Below, one piece after another: positions 26,775 through 34,068 of a stretch of DNA of 64,000 nt. The stretch lies in contig DATLDQ010000033.1 in NCBI GenBank assembly GCA_035525785.1, positions 59,921 through 123,920 on the forward strand, written 5' to 3'. The notes under the pieces were generated by a model. The model did not search any database. It was not told the DNA's origin and worked only from the letters and a program-made list of their open reading frames with translations. Source of the DNA: CADEED01 sp035525785. GTDB lineage: Bacteria > Pseudomonadota > Gammaproteobacteria > Steroidobacterales > Steroidobacteraceae. Each line of letters opens with the position of its first letter. Positions within the stretch are counted from its first letter, which is position 1. Position numbers and translations under genes: made by a program.

Positions 26775-29267
26775 ATGCGCATTCAGCGTCTGCAGACGCG
26801 CATCATCGTCTTCTTCGTGGCGCTGCTCGCGCTGGTACAGCTGGCCGCGTTCGTGTTCGTCAACGCGGCGAATTCCAAGAACGCGCGCGCCAAGGTCGAG
26901 GAAGAACTCAACGTCGGCCAGCGCGTGTTCGCGCGCCTGCTCGAACAGAATGCGGACAAGCTCAAGATGTCGGCTCGTGTGCTCGCGGCCGACTTCGCCT
27001 TCCGCGAAGCCATCGCGACGCACGACGATGGCACCATCGCTTCGGCGCTGGCCAATCACGGCGCGCGCATCGGCGCCAACGCGATGCTGTTCGTGGATCT
27101 CGATGGCAACGTGGTGACCGATACGCTGCGGCCGCAATCCTCCCGGCGCGCCTTCGAATACCCGGCACTGCTCAGCGAGGCGCGTCCCGCCGCGAACGCG
27201 AACCAGGCCAACGCGAGTATGGCCAACTCGAGTATGGCCAACTCAAGTATGGAGATCCTGGATGGCCGCGCATTCCAGCTCGTAGCCACTCCCGTCCTTG
27301 CACCTTTGCCCATCGGCTGGGTGGTCATGGGTTTCGCCGTCGACGACGCCGTGGCCAGCGACCTGCGACAGCTTACCGAGCTCGAAGTCACTTTCGCACT
27401 CAACCAACCCGCGACGCCCGGCCAGCCGCAGGGACGCTGGCGCGTACTCGCCTCCACGCTGAGCCGCGAATCCCAGGGCGAGCTGCTCACGCGCATGCCG
27501 GCGCGCTCCGATGCGGTATCGCGGCTGGTCATGAGCATCGCCGACGTCGAACACCAGGCGCTGGTGATTCCGCTCGACGACAATCAGAACGCCCGCATCG
27601 TCGCAGTCCTGCACCGCTCGCTGGGCGACGCGCTCGCGGCGTTCGAGCGGCTGCGTTTCACACTGATCATCCTCGCTTTGCTCAGCCTCGCCATGTCCAT
27701 CATCGGCAGCGTGGCAGTGGCGCGCAACATCACGCGGCCGCTCGAGACGCTGGCGAGCGCCGCGTCGCGCATCGAGCAGGGCGACTATTCGGCACCCGTG
27801 GTCGTGCAGCGCGCCGACGAGATCGGCGTGCTGGCGTCGAGCCTCAACCACATGCGCGGCGGTATCGCGGACCGCGAGAAGCACATCCTGAAACTCGCCT
27901 ACGAGGACCCGCTCACCGACCTCGCCAACCGCTCGCGCTTCGCAGACGAGCTCGAGCACGCGATCGCACATGCAGCCCAGGGCGGCGTGGGTCTCGCGAT
28001 CCTCATGATGGATCTCGACCGGTTCAAGTACGTGAACGACACGCTGGGTCACGGGGTCGGCGACCACGTGCTCCGCGAGGTGAGCTCGCGCCTGCAGCGC
28101 ACGGTGACGCACGCCGAATGCATCGCGCGGCTGGGCGGCGACGAATTCGCCATCCTGGTCAAGTACCAGCTGCACCCGGGTTCCGGCACGGACTTCTCGG
28201 ACACCGCGCGTGCCATCATCAACGCGCTCGAAGAGCCCATCCTCTACGAAGGCCAGCCGCTCGACGTGGGGACCAGCATCGGCATCGCGCATTTTCCGGA
28301 GCACGGCCGCGATGCGCAGACGCTGGTGCGGAACGCGGACATCGCCATGTACGCCGCCAAGCGCAACAAGACCGGCTTCGCGACCTACGATGCGCACTAC
28401 GACACCAGTCAGCAGGAGCACCTGTCGCTGCTCGGCGAGTTGCGCCGCGCGGTCGAGCGCAACGAGCTTCGACTGTACTACCAGCCCAAGGTCTCGCTGC
28501 ATACCTCGCACATCGGCGCCGTTGAAGCGCTGATCCGCTGGGAACATCCCACGCGCGGACTGGTGCCGCCCTGCCACTTCATCCCGTTCGCCGAGCACAC
28601 CGGTTACATCAAGCTGCTCACGCGCTGGGTATTGCGCGAAGCCGTGCGCCAGTGTGGCGAGTGGCTGCGCCAGGACCTGCGCCTGCAGGTATCGGTGAAT
28701 CTTTCGGCGCGCGATCTCATGAACCGCGATCTGCCCGACCAGGTGAGCGCGCTGCTCGTCGAGCACGCAGTACCGGCGGCGCTGCTGTGCCTGGAAATCA
28801 CCGAGAGCGGCTTCATGGACGACCCGGCGCACGCGCAGAAAGTGCTCGACCGCCTGTTCGATCTCGGCGTCAAACTATCCATCGACGACTACGGCACGGG
28901 CTACTCGTCGCTGTCGTACATCATGCGTCTGCCGGTGCAGGAGCTGAAGATAGACCGCTCGTTCATCTCGCGCATGGCAACCGACGAGGAGATCTCGACC
29001 ATCGTCCGCTCGACCATCGACCTGGGACACAACCTGGGCCTCAAGGTGGTGGCCGAAGGCGTGGAAGACCAGTCCGCGTGGAACATCCTGCGCTCGCTGG
29101 GTTGCGATGATGCCCAGGGCTACTTCATGAGCAAGCCGCTGTCGCCTGATCTGCTGGCGGCCTGGATCCGCGCGAACGAAGGGAACTTCCAGGGTGTACC
29201 CGGCAGCCGGGGCGATGCGCGCGGGTCCGAGACAGCGGCAACCGGCACGTTTCGCCGGCGATCCTAG
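26775..29267 (+). CDS. Membrane-bound GGDEF/EAL protein (c-di-GMP synthesis and breakdown)
   Basis: A signalling protein of 830 residues: TM helix (about 8-28), periplasmic sensor region (about 30-290), TM (about 295-315), HAMP (about 315-370, RNITRPLETLASAASRIEQGDYSAPV), GGDEF (LGGDEFAIL near 454) and EAL (VEALIRWEHP near 583). The GGDEF signature is intact, but no RxxD inhibitory site lies before it (THAE there). EAL residues appear complete: VEALIRW, VNLSARDL, EITESGF, IDDYGTGYSSL, LKIDRSFI, EGVED, AQGYF. So both c-di-GMP making and cutting are possible. Its sensor holds a 15-bp tandem repeat. It is an insertion, opposite in strand, between dnaE and rnhB. Its TAG stop shares CTAG with the rnhB stop. 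Confidence 0.93.
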   Translation: MRIQRLQTRIIVFFVALLALVQLAAFVFVNAANSKNARAKVEEELNVGQRVFARLLEQNADKLKMSARVLAADFAFREAIATHDDGTIASALANHGARIGANAMLFVDLDGNVVTDTLRPQSSRRAFEYPALLSEARPAANANQANASMANSSMANSSMEILDGRAFQLVATPVLAPLPIGWVVMGFAVDDAVASDLRQLTELEVTFALNQPATPGQPQGRWRVLASTLSRESQGELLTRMPARSDAVSRLVMSIADVEHQALVIPLDDNQNARIVAVLHRSLGDALAAFERLRFTLIILALLSLAMSIIGSVAVARNITRPLETLASAASRIEQGDYSAPVVVQRADEIGVLASSLNHMRGGIADREKHILKLAYEDPLTDLANRSRFADELEHAIAHAAQGGVGLAILMMDLDRFKYVNDTLGHGVGDHVLREVSSRLQRTVTHAECIARLGGDEFAILVKYQLHPGSGTDFSDTARAIINALEEPILYEGQPLDVGTSIGIAHFPEHGRDAQTLVRNADIAMYAAKRNKTGFATYDAHYDTSQQEHLSLLGELRRAVERNELRLYYQPKVSLHTSHIGAVEALIRWEHPTRGLVPPCHFIPFAEHTGYIKLLTRWVLREAVRQCGEWLRQDLRLQVSVNLSARDLMNRDLPDQVSALLVEHAVPAALLCLEITESGFMDDPAHAQKVLDRLFDLGVKLSIDDYGTGYSSLSYIMRLPVQELKIDRSFISRMATDEEISTIVRSTIDLGHNLGLKVVAEGVEDQSAWNILRSLGCDDAQGYFMSKPLSPDLLAAWIRANEGNFQGVPGSRGDARGSETAATGTFRRRS
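27205..27249 (+). repeat. 15-bp tandem repeat, three copies, in the sensor domain
   Basis: Three head-to-tail copies of GCCAACTCGAGTATG (with one- or two-base variants) encode ANASM-ANSSM-ANSSM in the periplasmic domain, about residues 144-158. A multiple of three keeps the frame, so slippage would change loop length only. Confidence 0.85.
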
Positions 29268-29893
29268 AACTCGTACTCGTCGTCGAATACTTCGACGCGC
29301 ACCGGCGAGAAGCTGCGACGGTGCAGCGGACTCGGCCCCAGCGAGTTCAGTGCCGCGACGTGAGTGGGCGTGCAATAACCCTTGTGCCCCGACAGCGAGA
29401 AGCCGGGATACCGAGCGTCCAGCTCGCACATCAGCGCGTCGCGCGTGGTCTTGGCCAGGATGCTCGCGGCGCTGATGGACGGCACCTTCGCATCGCCCTT
29501 CACCACCGGTTCGTACAGGCAATCGAAGCCGAGACCGTCCGGACAGGGGCAGCGGTTGCCATCCACGAGAACCTGCTGCGGATGCACGGCCAGGCCTAAC
29601 AAGGCACGCCGCATGGCGAGCATGGTCGCCTGCAGGATGTTGATGCTGTCGATCTCCTCGGCGTCCGCCCAGGCCACCGCGTAGCAGAGCGCGCGTTCGC
29701 GGATGAGCCGCGCGAGTCGCACGCGCTCTTCGTGTTCCAGCGCCTTGGAATCCGCGAGGCCGCGGATCGGTCGCGCGGGGTTGAGGATCACCGCAGCCGC
29801 GACCACGGGCCCGGCCAGCGGACCGCGCCCGGCCTCGTCCACGCCGGCGACGCGCAGGCGAACCCGGATCTTCGGCGGAGCCTTCGCGATCAC
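29264..29893 (-). CDS. rnhB: Ribonuclease HII
   Basis: RNase HII cuts RNA in RNA-DNA hybrids, including single ribonucleotides left in DNA. The 209-residue protein carries VAGVDEAGRGPLAGPVVAAAVIL (first catalytic Asp-Glu), LADSKALEHEERVRL, YAVAWADAEEIDSINILQATMLAM, LVDGNRCP, VKGDAKVPSISAASILAKTTRD and YPGFSLSGHKGYCTPTHVAAL. The GTG at 29893 is taken as start: it overlaps the stop of a 21-codon frame (GTGA). Longer open frames upstream run across lpxB and are rejected. It is the last gene of the lpx block before dnaE. Confidence 0.93.
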   Translation of the reverse strand: MIAKAPPKIRVRLRVAGVDEAGRGPLAGPVVAAAVILNPARPIRGLADSKALEHEERVRLARLIRERALCYAVAWADAEEIDSINILQATMLAMRRALLGLAVHPQQVLVDGNRCPCPDGLGFDCLYEPVVKGDAKVPSISAASILAKTTRDALMCELDARYPGFSLSGHKGYCTPTHVAALNSLGPSPLHRRSFSPVRVEVFDDEYEF

Positions 29894-29955
29894 GGCGTCA
29901 GGTCCTTCACGGCATTGGCAATGGCGATGGCGATGCTCACGGTGGAGATCATCAT
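29890..29955 (-). CDS. Possible 21-residue coupled leader peptide between lpxB and rnhB
   Basis: The frame reads MMISTVSIAIAIANAVKDLTP. Its ATG overlaps the lpxB stop (ATGA, 29952-29955), and its stop overlaps the rnhB GTG start (GTGA). Both are the 4-bp junctions typical of coupled genes. The peptide is an amphiphilic/hydrophobic helix in pattern. It may only be a ribosome relay that brings ribosomes to rnhB, or an accident of sequence. No homologue is known to me. Confidence 0.35.
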   Translation of the reverse strand: MMISTVSIAIAIANAVKDLTP

Positions 29956-31106
29956 GGCGTCGCCAGCCGCGCGGTGACCAGCTCCGCGATTTCGTTGGCG
30001 GCGCGCTCGGCGCCGTCGCAACGCAGCCGCGCGTGCAGCGCGGCAAACTCGCGCGTCACCTCAGCCACCTCGCCTGGATGTTCCAGCCAGCTCGCGAGCG
30101 CCGCGGAGAGATTCTCCGGAGTGACCGCTTCCTGAAAGAATTCCGGCACCAGCTCCTTGCCGGCGAGCAGGTTGGGTTGGGAGAAGTGCCGGGTCTTCAC
30201 GAGCTTCAGTGTACGCAACAGGAAGGCCGTGATGGTTGCGACCCGGTATGCCACCACCATCGGGCGCTTGCTGAGCGCAGTCTCGAGCGTGGCCGTGCCG
30301 GACGCCACGAGCACTACGTCCGCTGCCGCCAGCGCGACTCGCGCCTGGCCATCGAGCAGGCGGATGGCGGCCGAGGGCGCGAGCCCGGCGCAGGTCGCGG
30401 CGAAGGCTTCGCGCAGCCCGGCATTCACCATGGGCGCGACGGTGATGAGCCCCGGAAATCGTTTCGCGAGCAGTTCTGCCGCGCCCGCGAACGGCGCGGC
30501 GAGCTTCTCGACCTCGCCACGACGGCTGCCCGGCAACACGGCGAGCACGCGGGCACTGGCGTCGATGCCGAGTTGCGCGCGCGCCGCGGCGCGGTCGATC
30601 TCCAGGGGAATCTGGTCGGCGAGCGGATGACCGACGAAGGCCGCGCGCACGCCGTGTTCGCGATAGAAATCGGGCTCGAATGGAAACAGGCAGAGAATGA
30701 GGTCCACCGATTCGCCGATGGTGCGCACGCGCCCCTGTCGCCACGCCCACACCTGCGGGCTCACGTACTGAACGGTGGTGAGGCCGGCGCGCTTGAGTTG
30801 GCGCGCGAGGCCCAAGTTGAATTCCTTGTAGTCGACGCCGATGAACACGTCGGGCCGCCATGCGAGGAGCCGGCGGCGCAGCGAGCCGCGCAGCTTGAGG
30901 ATGCGTGGCAGGTGGGCCAGCACCTCGGTGAGCCCCATGACCGACAGCGACTCGATGTCATGCCACGCGACGCAGCCGGCCGCGCGCATCTTCGGCCCCG
31001 CCACGCCGGCGAACTCGGCGGCCGGGAAGCGCCGCCTGAGGGCGTCGATCAAGGCGGCGCCGAGCGTGTCTCCTGAGGTTTCGCCAGCCACCAGTGCGAT
31101 GCGCAC
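29952..31106 (-). CDS. lpxB: Lipid-A-disaccharide synthase
   Basis: LpxB joins UDP-diacylglucosamine and lipid X to form the lipid A disaccharide at the inner membrane face. The 384-residue protein begins MRIALVAGETSGDTLGAALI, with the GExSGD motif, and contains SLSVMGLTEVLAHLPRIL, YKEFNLGLARQLKR, YVSPQVWAWRQGRVR (conserved), LPFEP-like FPFEPDFYREHG, FVGHPLADQI and VLPGSRRGEVEKL. The start lies 14 bp after the lpxA stop. Order lpxD-fabZ-lpxA-lpxB-rnhB is the classical one. Confidence 0.96.
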   Translation of the reverse strand: MRIALVAGETSGDTLGAALIDALRRRFPAAEFAGVAGPKMRAAGCVAWHDIESLSVMGLTEVLAHLPRILKLRGSLRRRLLAWRPDVFIGVDYKEFNLGLARQLKRAGLTTVQYVSPQVWAWRQGRVRTIGESVDLILCLFPFEPDFYREHGVRAAFVGHPLADQIPLEIDRAAARAQLGIDASARVLAVLPGSRRGEVEKLAAPFAGAAELLAKRFPGLITVAPMVNAGLREAFAATCAGLAPSAAIRLLDGQARVALAAADVVLVASGTATLETALSKRPMVVAYRVATITAFLLRTLKLVKTRHFSQPNLLAGKELVPEFFQEAVTPENLSAALASWLEHPGEVAEVTREFAALHARLRCDGAERAANEIAELVTARLATP

Positions 31107-31120
31107 CGCACGCCCCGCCG

Positions 31121-31897
31121 TCAGCGCACCAGGCTGCGCGTGGAGGCGGAGATGAAGTCCAGCATCGGCTGGATCACGGGCTCGGTCTCCGCCATCTTGC
31201 GCAGCTCCGCCACGGCGTCTTCGAGCTTGAGATCCGACCGGTACAGCACGCGGTATGCGTTCTTGAGACCGCGAATCTGCTCGGGGGTGAAGCCGCGGCG
31301 CTTCAGACCCTCTGAATTGATCGAGTGCGGCACCGCGGGCGTGCCCACGGCCATGACGTACGGCGGCACGTCACGCGTGACCGCGGCGTTGTTGCCGAGG
31401 AAGGCATGCGCGCCCACCTTGGTGAACTGGTGAGTGCCCGAGTAGCCGCCCATGATGACCCAGTCGCCGAGCTCGACGTGCCCGGCGAGCGTGGCGTAAT
31501 TGGCCATGACGATCTTGTTGCCCACGCGACAGTCGTGCGCCACGTGCGTGTAGGCCATGAACAGGTTGTCGCTGCCGATGACGGTGAGGCCGCCGCCCTG
31601 CGCCGTGCCGCGGTTCATGGTGGTGAACTCGCGGAACACGTTGCGGTCGCCGATCTGCAGGCGCGTCGGTTCCCCCTTGTACTTGAGGTCCTGCGGCGCA
31701 TCGCCGATGGATGAGAACTGGAAGATCTTGTTGTCCGCGCCGATGGTGGTCTGGCCCTTGATCACGGCGTGCGGACCCACCCAGGTGCCTTTGCCGATGG
31801 TCACCCCATCTTCGATGACGGCAAATGGCCCGACTGTCACGCCTTCGGCGAGCTCCGCCTTGGGCGAGATGATCGCGCGTGAATCGATGGCGCTCAC
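31121..31897 (-). CDS. lpxA: Acyl-ACP--UDP-N-acetylglucosamine O-acyltransferase
   Basis: LpxA adds the first 3-hydroxyacyl chain to UDP-GlcNAc, the first step of lipid A synthesis. The 258-residue protein has a left-handed beta-helix made of hexapeptide repeats (AELAEGVTVGPFAVIEDGVTIGKGTWVGPHAVIKG) with the catalytic His in FMAYTHVAHDCRVGNKIVMANYATLAGHVELGD, and a C-terminal helix bundle (GFTPEQIRGLKNAYRVLYRS). The start overlaps the fabZ stop by 4 bp. Confidence 0.97.
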   Translation of the reverse strand: MSAIDSRAIISPKAELAEGVTVGPFAVIEDGVTIGKGTWVGPHAVIKGQTTIGADNKIFQFSSIGDAPQDLKYKGEPTRLQIGDRNVFREFTTMNRGTAQGGGLTVIGSDNLFMAYTHVAHDCRVGNKIVMANYATLAGHVELGDWVIMGGYSGTHQFTKVGAHAFLGNNAAVTRDVPPYVMAVGTPAVPHSINSEGLKRRGFTPEQIRGLKNAYRVLYRSDLKLEDAVAELRKMAETEPVIQPMLDFISASTRSLVR

Positions 31898-32373
31898 GCC
31901 GTCTGTACCTTGGGCGGGCTCTTGCTGGTCTCGGGCGCGACCATCATTTCCGCGGACGTGACCTCGGTGTCGCCCACGTAGGCGGCCGTGCTGAACTTCC
32001 AGATGCCCTTGAATGCGCGCTCGAGCGTCGCGGTGAGGATGAGCTGGTCACCCGGCTCCACCGGCTTGCGGAAGCGGGCCTTGTCGATGCCCACGAAGAA
32101 AAACCGGGTGGATTCGTCGGGCACCACGTCGGCGGTGACGAAGGCGAGGATGCCGGCGGCTTGCGCCAGGGCTTCGATGATGATCACGCCCGGCATCACG
32201 GGCCGGTGCGGGAAATGTCCGGAGAAGAATTCCTCGTTGGTCGTGACGTTCTTGATGGCCTTGATGCGCTCGCCCTTGACGCATTCCAGCACGCGGTCCA
32301 CGAGCAGGAACGGGTAGCGATGCGGCAGCAGGCGCCGCACTCCCATGATGTCGAGAGAAATCGGCTCGGTCAT
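31894..32373 (-). CDS. fabZ: 3-hydroxyacyl-ACP dehydratase FabZ
   Basis: FabZ dehydrates 3-hydroxyacyl-ACP in fatty-acid elongation and so draws on the same substrate pool as LpxA and LpxD. The 159-residue hot-dog-fold protein has MGVRRLLPHRYPFLLVDRVLE at the start and the catalytic SGHFPHRPVMPGVIIIEALAQAAG (His and Glu). The C-terminal tail APETSKSPPKVQTA extends a few residues past the usual end. It is 4 bp after the lpxD stop and overlaps lpxA. Confidence 0.96.
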   Translation of the reverse strand: MTEPISLDIMGVRRLLPHRYPFLLVDRVLECVKGERIKAIKNVTTNEEFFSGHFPHRPVMPGVIIIEALAQAAGILAFVTADVVPDESTRFFFVGIDKARFRKPVEPGDQLILTATLERAFKGIWKFSTAAYVGDTEVTSAEMMVAPETSKSPPKVQTA

Positions 32374-32377
32374 TCAG

Positions 32378-33430
32378 TTAGTCCTCGGAACTGTCCCCGT
32401 TGTCTGAGCGAGTCTGGGTGAAGCCCACATGCTTCTCGACGTCGCGCAAGCGCCGCGCCATGGAGTCCAGCCGCTTGATGCGACCGACGATGCGGCGCCA
32501 CGTACTGGCCTCCTCGCTCGGCAGGGCCGAAGAATACACGCCCGGCTTGCCGATGGAATGCGATATGAACGAGGTGCCGAGCACCACCACGTCATCGCAG
32601 AGCGTGATGTGCCCGGTGAGACCCACCCTGCCGCCGAGGATGCAACGCTTGCCAAGCGTGGAGCTGCCGGCGATTGCGACGCAGGCCGCCAGCGCCGAGT
32701 GCGCGCCGATGCGGCAGTTGTGGGCGATCATGATGAGGTTGTCGAGTTTCACGCCCTCTTCGATGACGGTGTCTTCGAGGGCGCCGCGATCGACCGTGGT
32801 GTTCGCGCCTATCTCCACGTCATCGCCGATGTTCACGCCGCCGAGTTGCGGCACTTTGACCCAGGTGCCCTTCTCGGGCGCATAGCCGAAGCCATCCCCG
32901 CCGACCACGGCGCCCGGCTGCACGATGCAACGGCGCCCTACGACCACGTGATGCCCGACGAACACCCGGGCGATCAGGCGACTGTCATCCCCGATGATCG
33001 CGCCACGCTCGACCACGCAGCCCGGGCCGATGAAACAGCGCGCGCCGATGCGCGCCTCATCCCCGACGACAGCGCCGGCGGCAATCTCGCTGGAAGGATC
33101 GACCCTGGCAGTGGGTGCCACGGTGGCCGCCGCATGCGCGCCCGGATTCAGCGGCGGATCGGGATGCAACACGCTCGCGATGCGCGCGAAGGTGGCGTGC
33201 GGATTGCCCACGACGAGCGCAGGCACGGGCGACGATGCGGCGGAAGCGGCATCGAGGATCACAGCGCCCGCGCGGGTTTCGGCGAGTTGCGCGACGTACT
33301 TGGGATTGGCCAGGAACGAGACGGACCGGGGACCCGCCAGGGAAAGGGCCGCGACGGAATCCACCGTCGCGGCCGGATCACCACGGAGCTCGCACCCGAA
33401 TCGGACCGCCAGTTCGCCCAACGAGACCAT
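32378..33430 (-). CDS. lpxD: UDP-3-O-(3-hydroxyacyl)glucosamine N-acyltransferase
   Basis: LpxD adds the second, amide-linked acyl chain in lipid A synthesis. The 350-residue protein shows an N-terminal uridine-binding domain (LSLAGPRSVSFLANPKYVAQLAETRAGAVILD), a hexapeptide beta-helix and the catalytic His region LDNLIMIAHNCRIGAHSAL, with GLTGHITLCDDV after it and the C-terminal helix (WRRIVGRIKRLDSMARRLRDVEKHV). The 56 bp between it and skp are short, so it is read from the bamA-skp message. Confidence 0.96.
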   Translation of the reverse strand: MVSLGELAVRFGCELRGDPAATVDSVAALSLAGPRSVSFLANPKYVAQLAETRAGAVILDAASAASSPVPALVVGNPHATFARIASVLHPDPPLNPGAHAAATVAPTARVDPSSEIAAGAVVGDEARIGARCFIGPGCVVERGAIIGDDSRLIARVFVGHHVVVGRRCIVQPGAVVGGDGFGYAPEKGTWVKVPQLGGVNIGDDVEIGANTTVDRGALEDTVIEEGVKLDNLIMIAHNCRIGAHSALAACVAIAGSSTLGKRCILGGRVGLTGHITLCDDVVVLGTSFISHSIGKPGVYSSALPSEEASTWRRIVGRIKRLDSMARRLRDVEKHVGFTQTRSDNGDSSED

Positions 33431-33486
33431 CAGGGCGAGACCGTCATTGAATGACCGTCATGGCGAGCCGCGCGGGGCGGCGCGGA

Positions 33487-34065
33487 TCAGGGCTTCGCGG
33501 GCGGCTTCGCCGGCGCGGGGTTCGCCGCCGGGGCAGCCGCGGGCTTCGGCGCGCGGGAATTCAGCGCGTTGAGCACCGCCGGCGTGATGTCCACGGTGGC
33601 CGTGTGATAGATGACGCCGTCGGCGATGACGATGTCGAAGTTCTGCGCCTTGGCGTACTCGCGCACTTCGCCGATGAGCGTGCGCTGCAGCTTGTTCATC
33701 TCTTCCTGGCGCTTGGCGTTCGAGTCGTCCTGCAGCTCGCCCTTGCGGCGCTCGAGGTCGCGCAACCCGTCGCGCAGATCTTTTTCCGACTTGGCCTTCT
33801 GGTCGGCCGTCATCGTGGCCGAGTCCTTCTGGAACTTGTCGCCGCGTGCCTTGAGCGCCTGCTCGTCGGCTACCAGCTTCTGCACGCGCGGGCCGAACTC
33901 GGCATTCAGCGCCTCCTTGAGGGCCTTGGCCTGCGGCGACTCGTCGAACAGTCGCGCGTAGTCGACGACGCCGATCTTCACTTCGGCCATGGCGGGCGCG
34001 GCGAATGAGGCCGCGATGACGACACCTACGAGAATCTTGCGGAACGAAACCTGCACTGACATCAC
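33487..34065 (-). CDS. skp: Periplasmic chaperone Skp/OmpH
   Basis: Skp holds unfolded outer-membrane proteins in the periplasm and hands them to BAM. The 192-residue protein has a signal peptide (cut after ...APAMA), VKIGVVDYARLFDESPQAKALKE at the mature start, a long coiled-coil tentacle region rich in K/E/Q/R, and FDIVIADGVIYHTATVDITPAVL at the end, the typical OmpH body closure. The tail is proline/alanine/lysine-rich (APKPAAAPAANPAPAKPPAKP), longer than in E. coli. It lies 3 bp after the bamA stop, so both are on one message. Confidence 0.94.
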   Translation of the reverse strand: MMSVQVSFRKILVGVVIAASFAAPAMAEVKIGVVDYARLFDESPQAKALKEALNAEFGPRVQKLVADEQALKARGDKFQKDSATMTADQKAKSEKDLRDGLRDLERRKGELQDDSNAKRQEEMNKLQRTLIGEVREYAKAQNFDIVIADGVIYHTATVDITPAVLNALNSRAPKPAAAPAANPAPAKPPAKP

Positions 34066-34068
34066 CTC

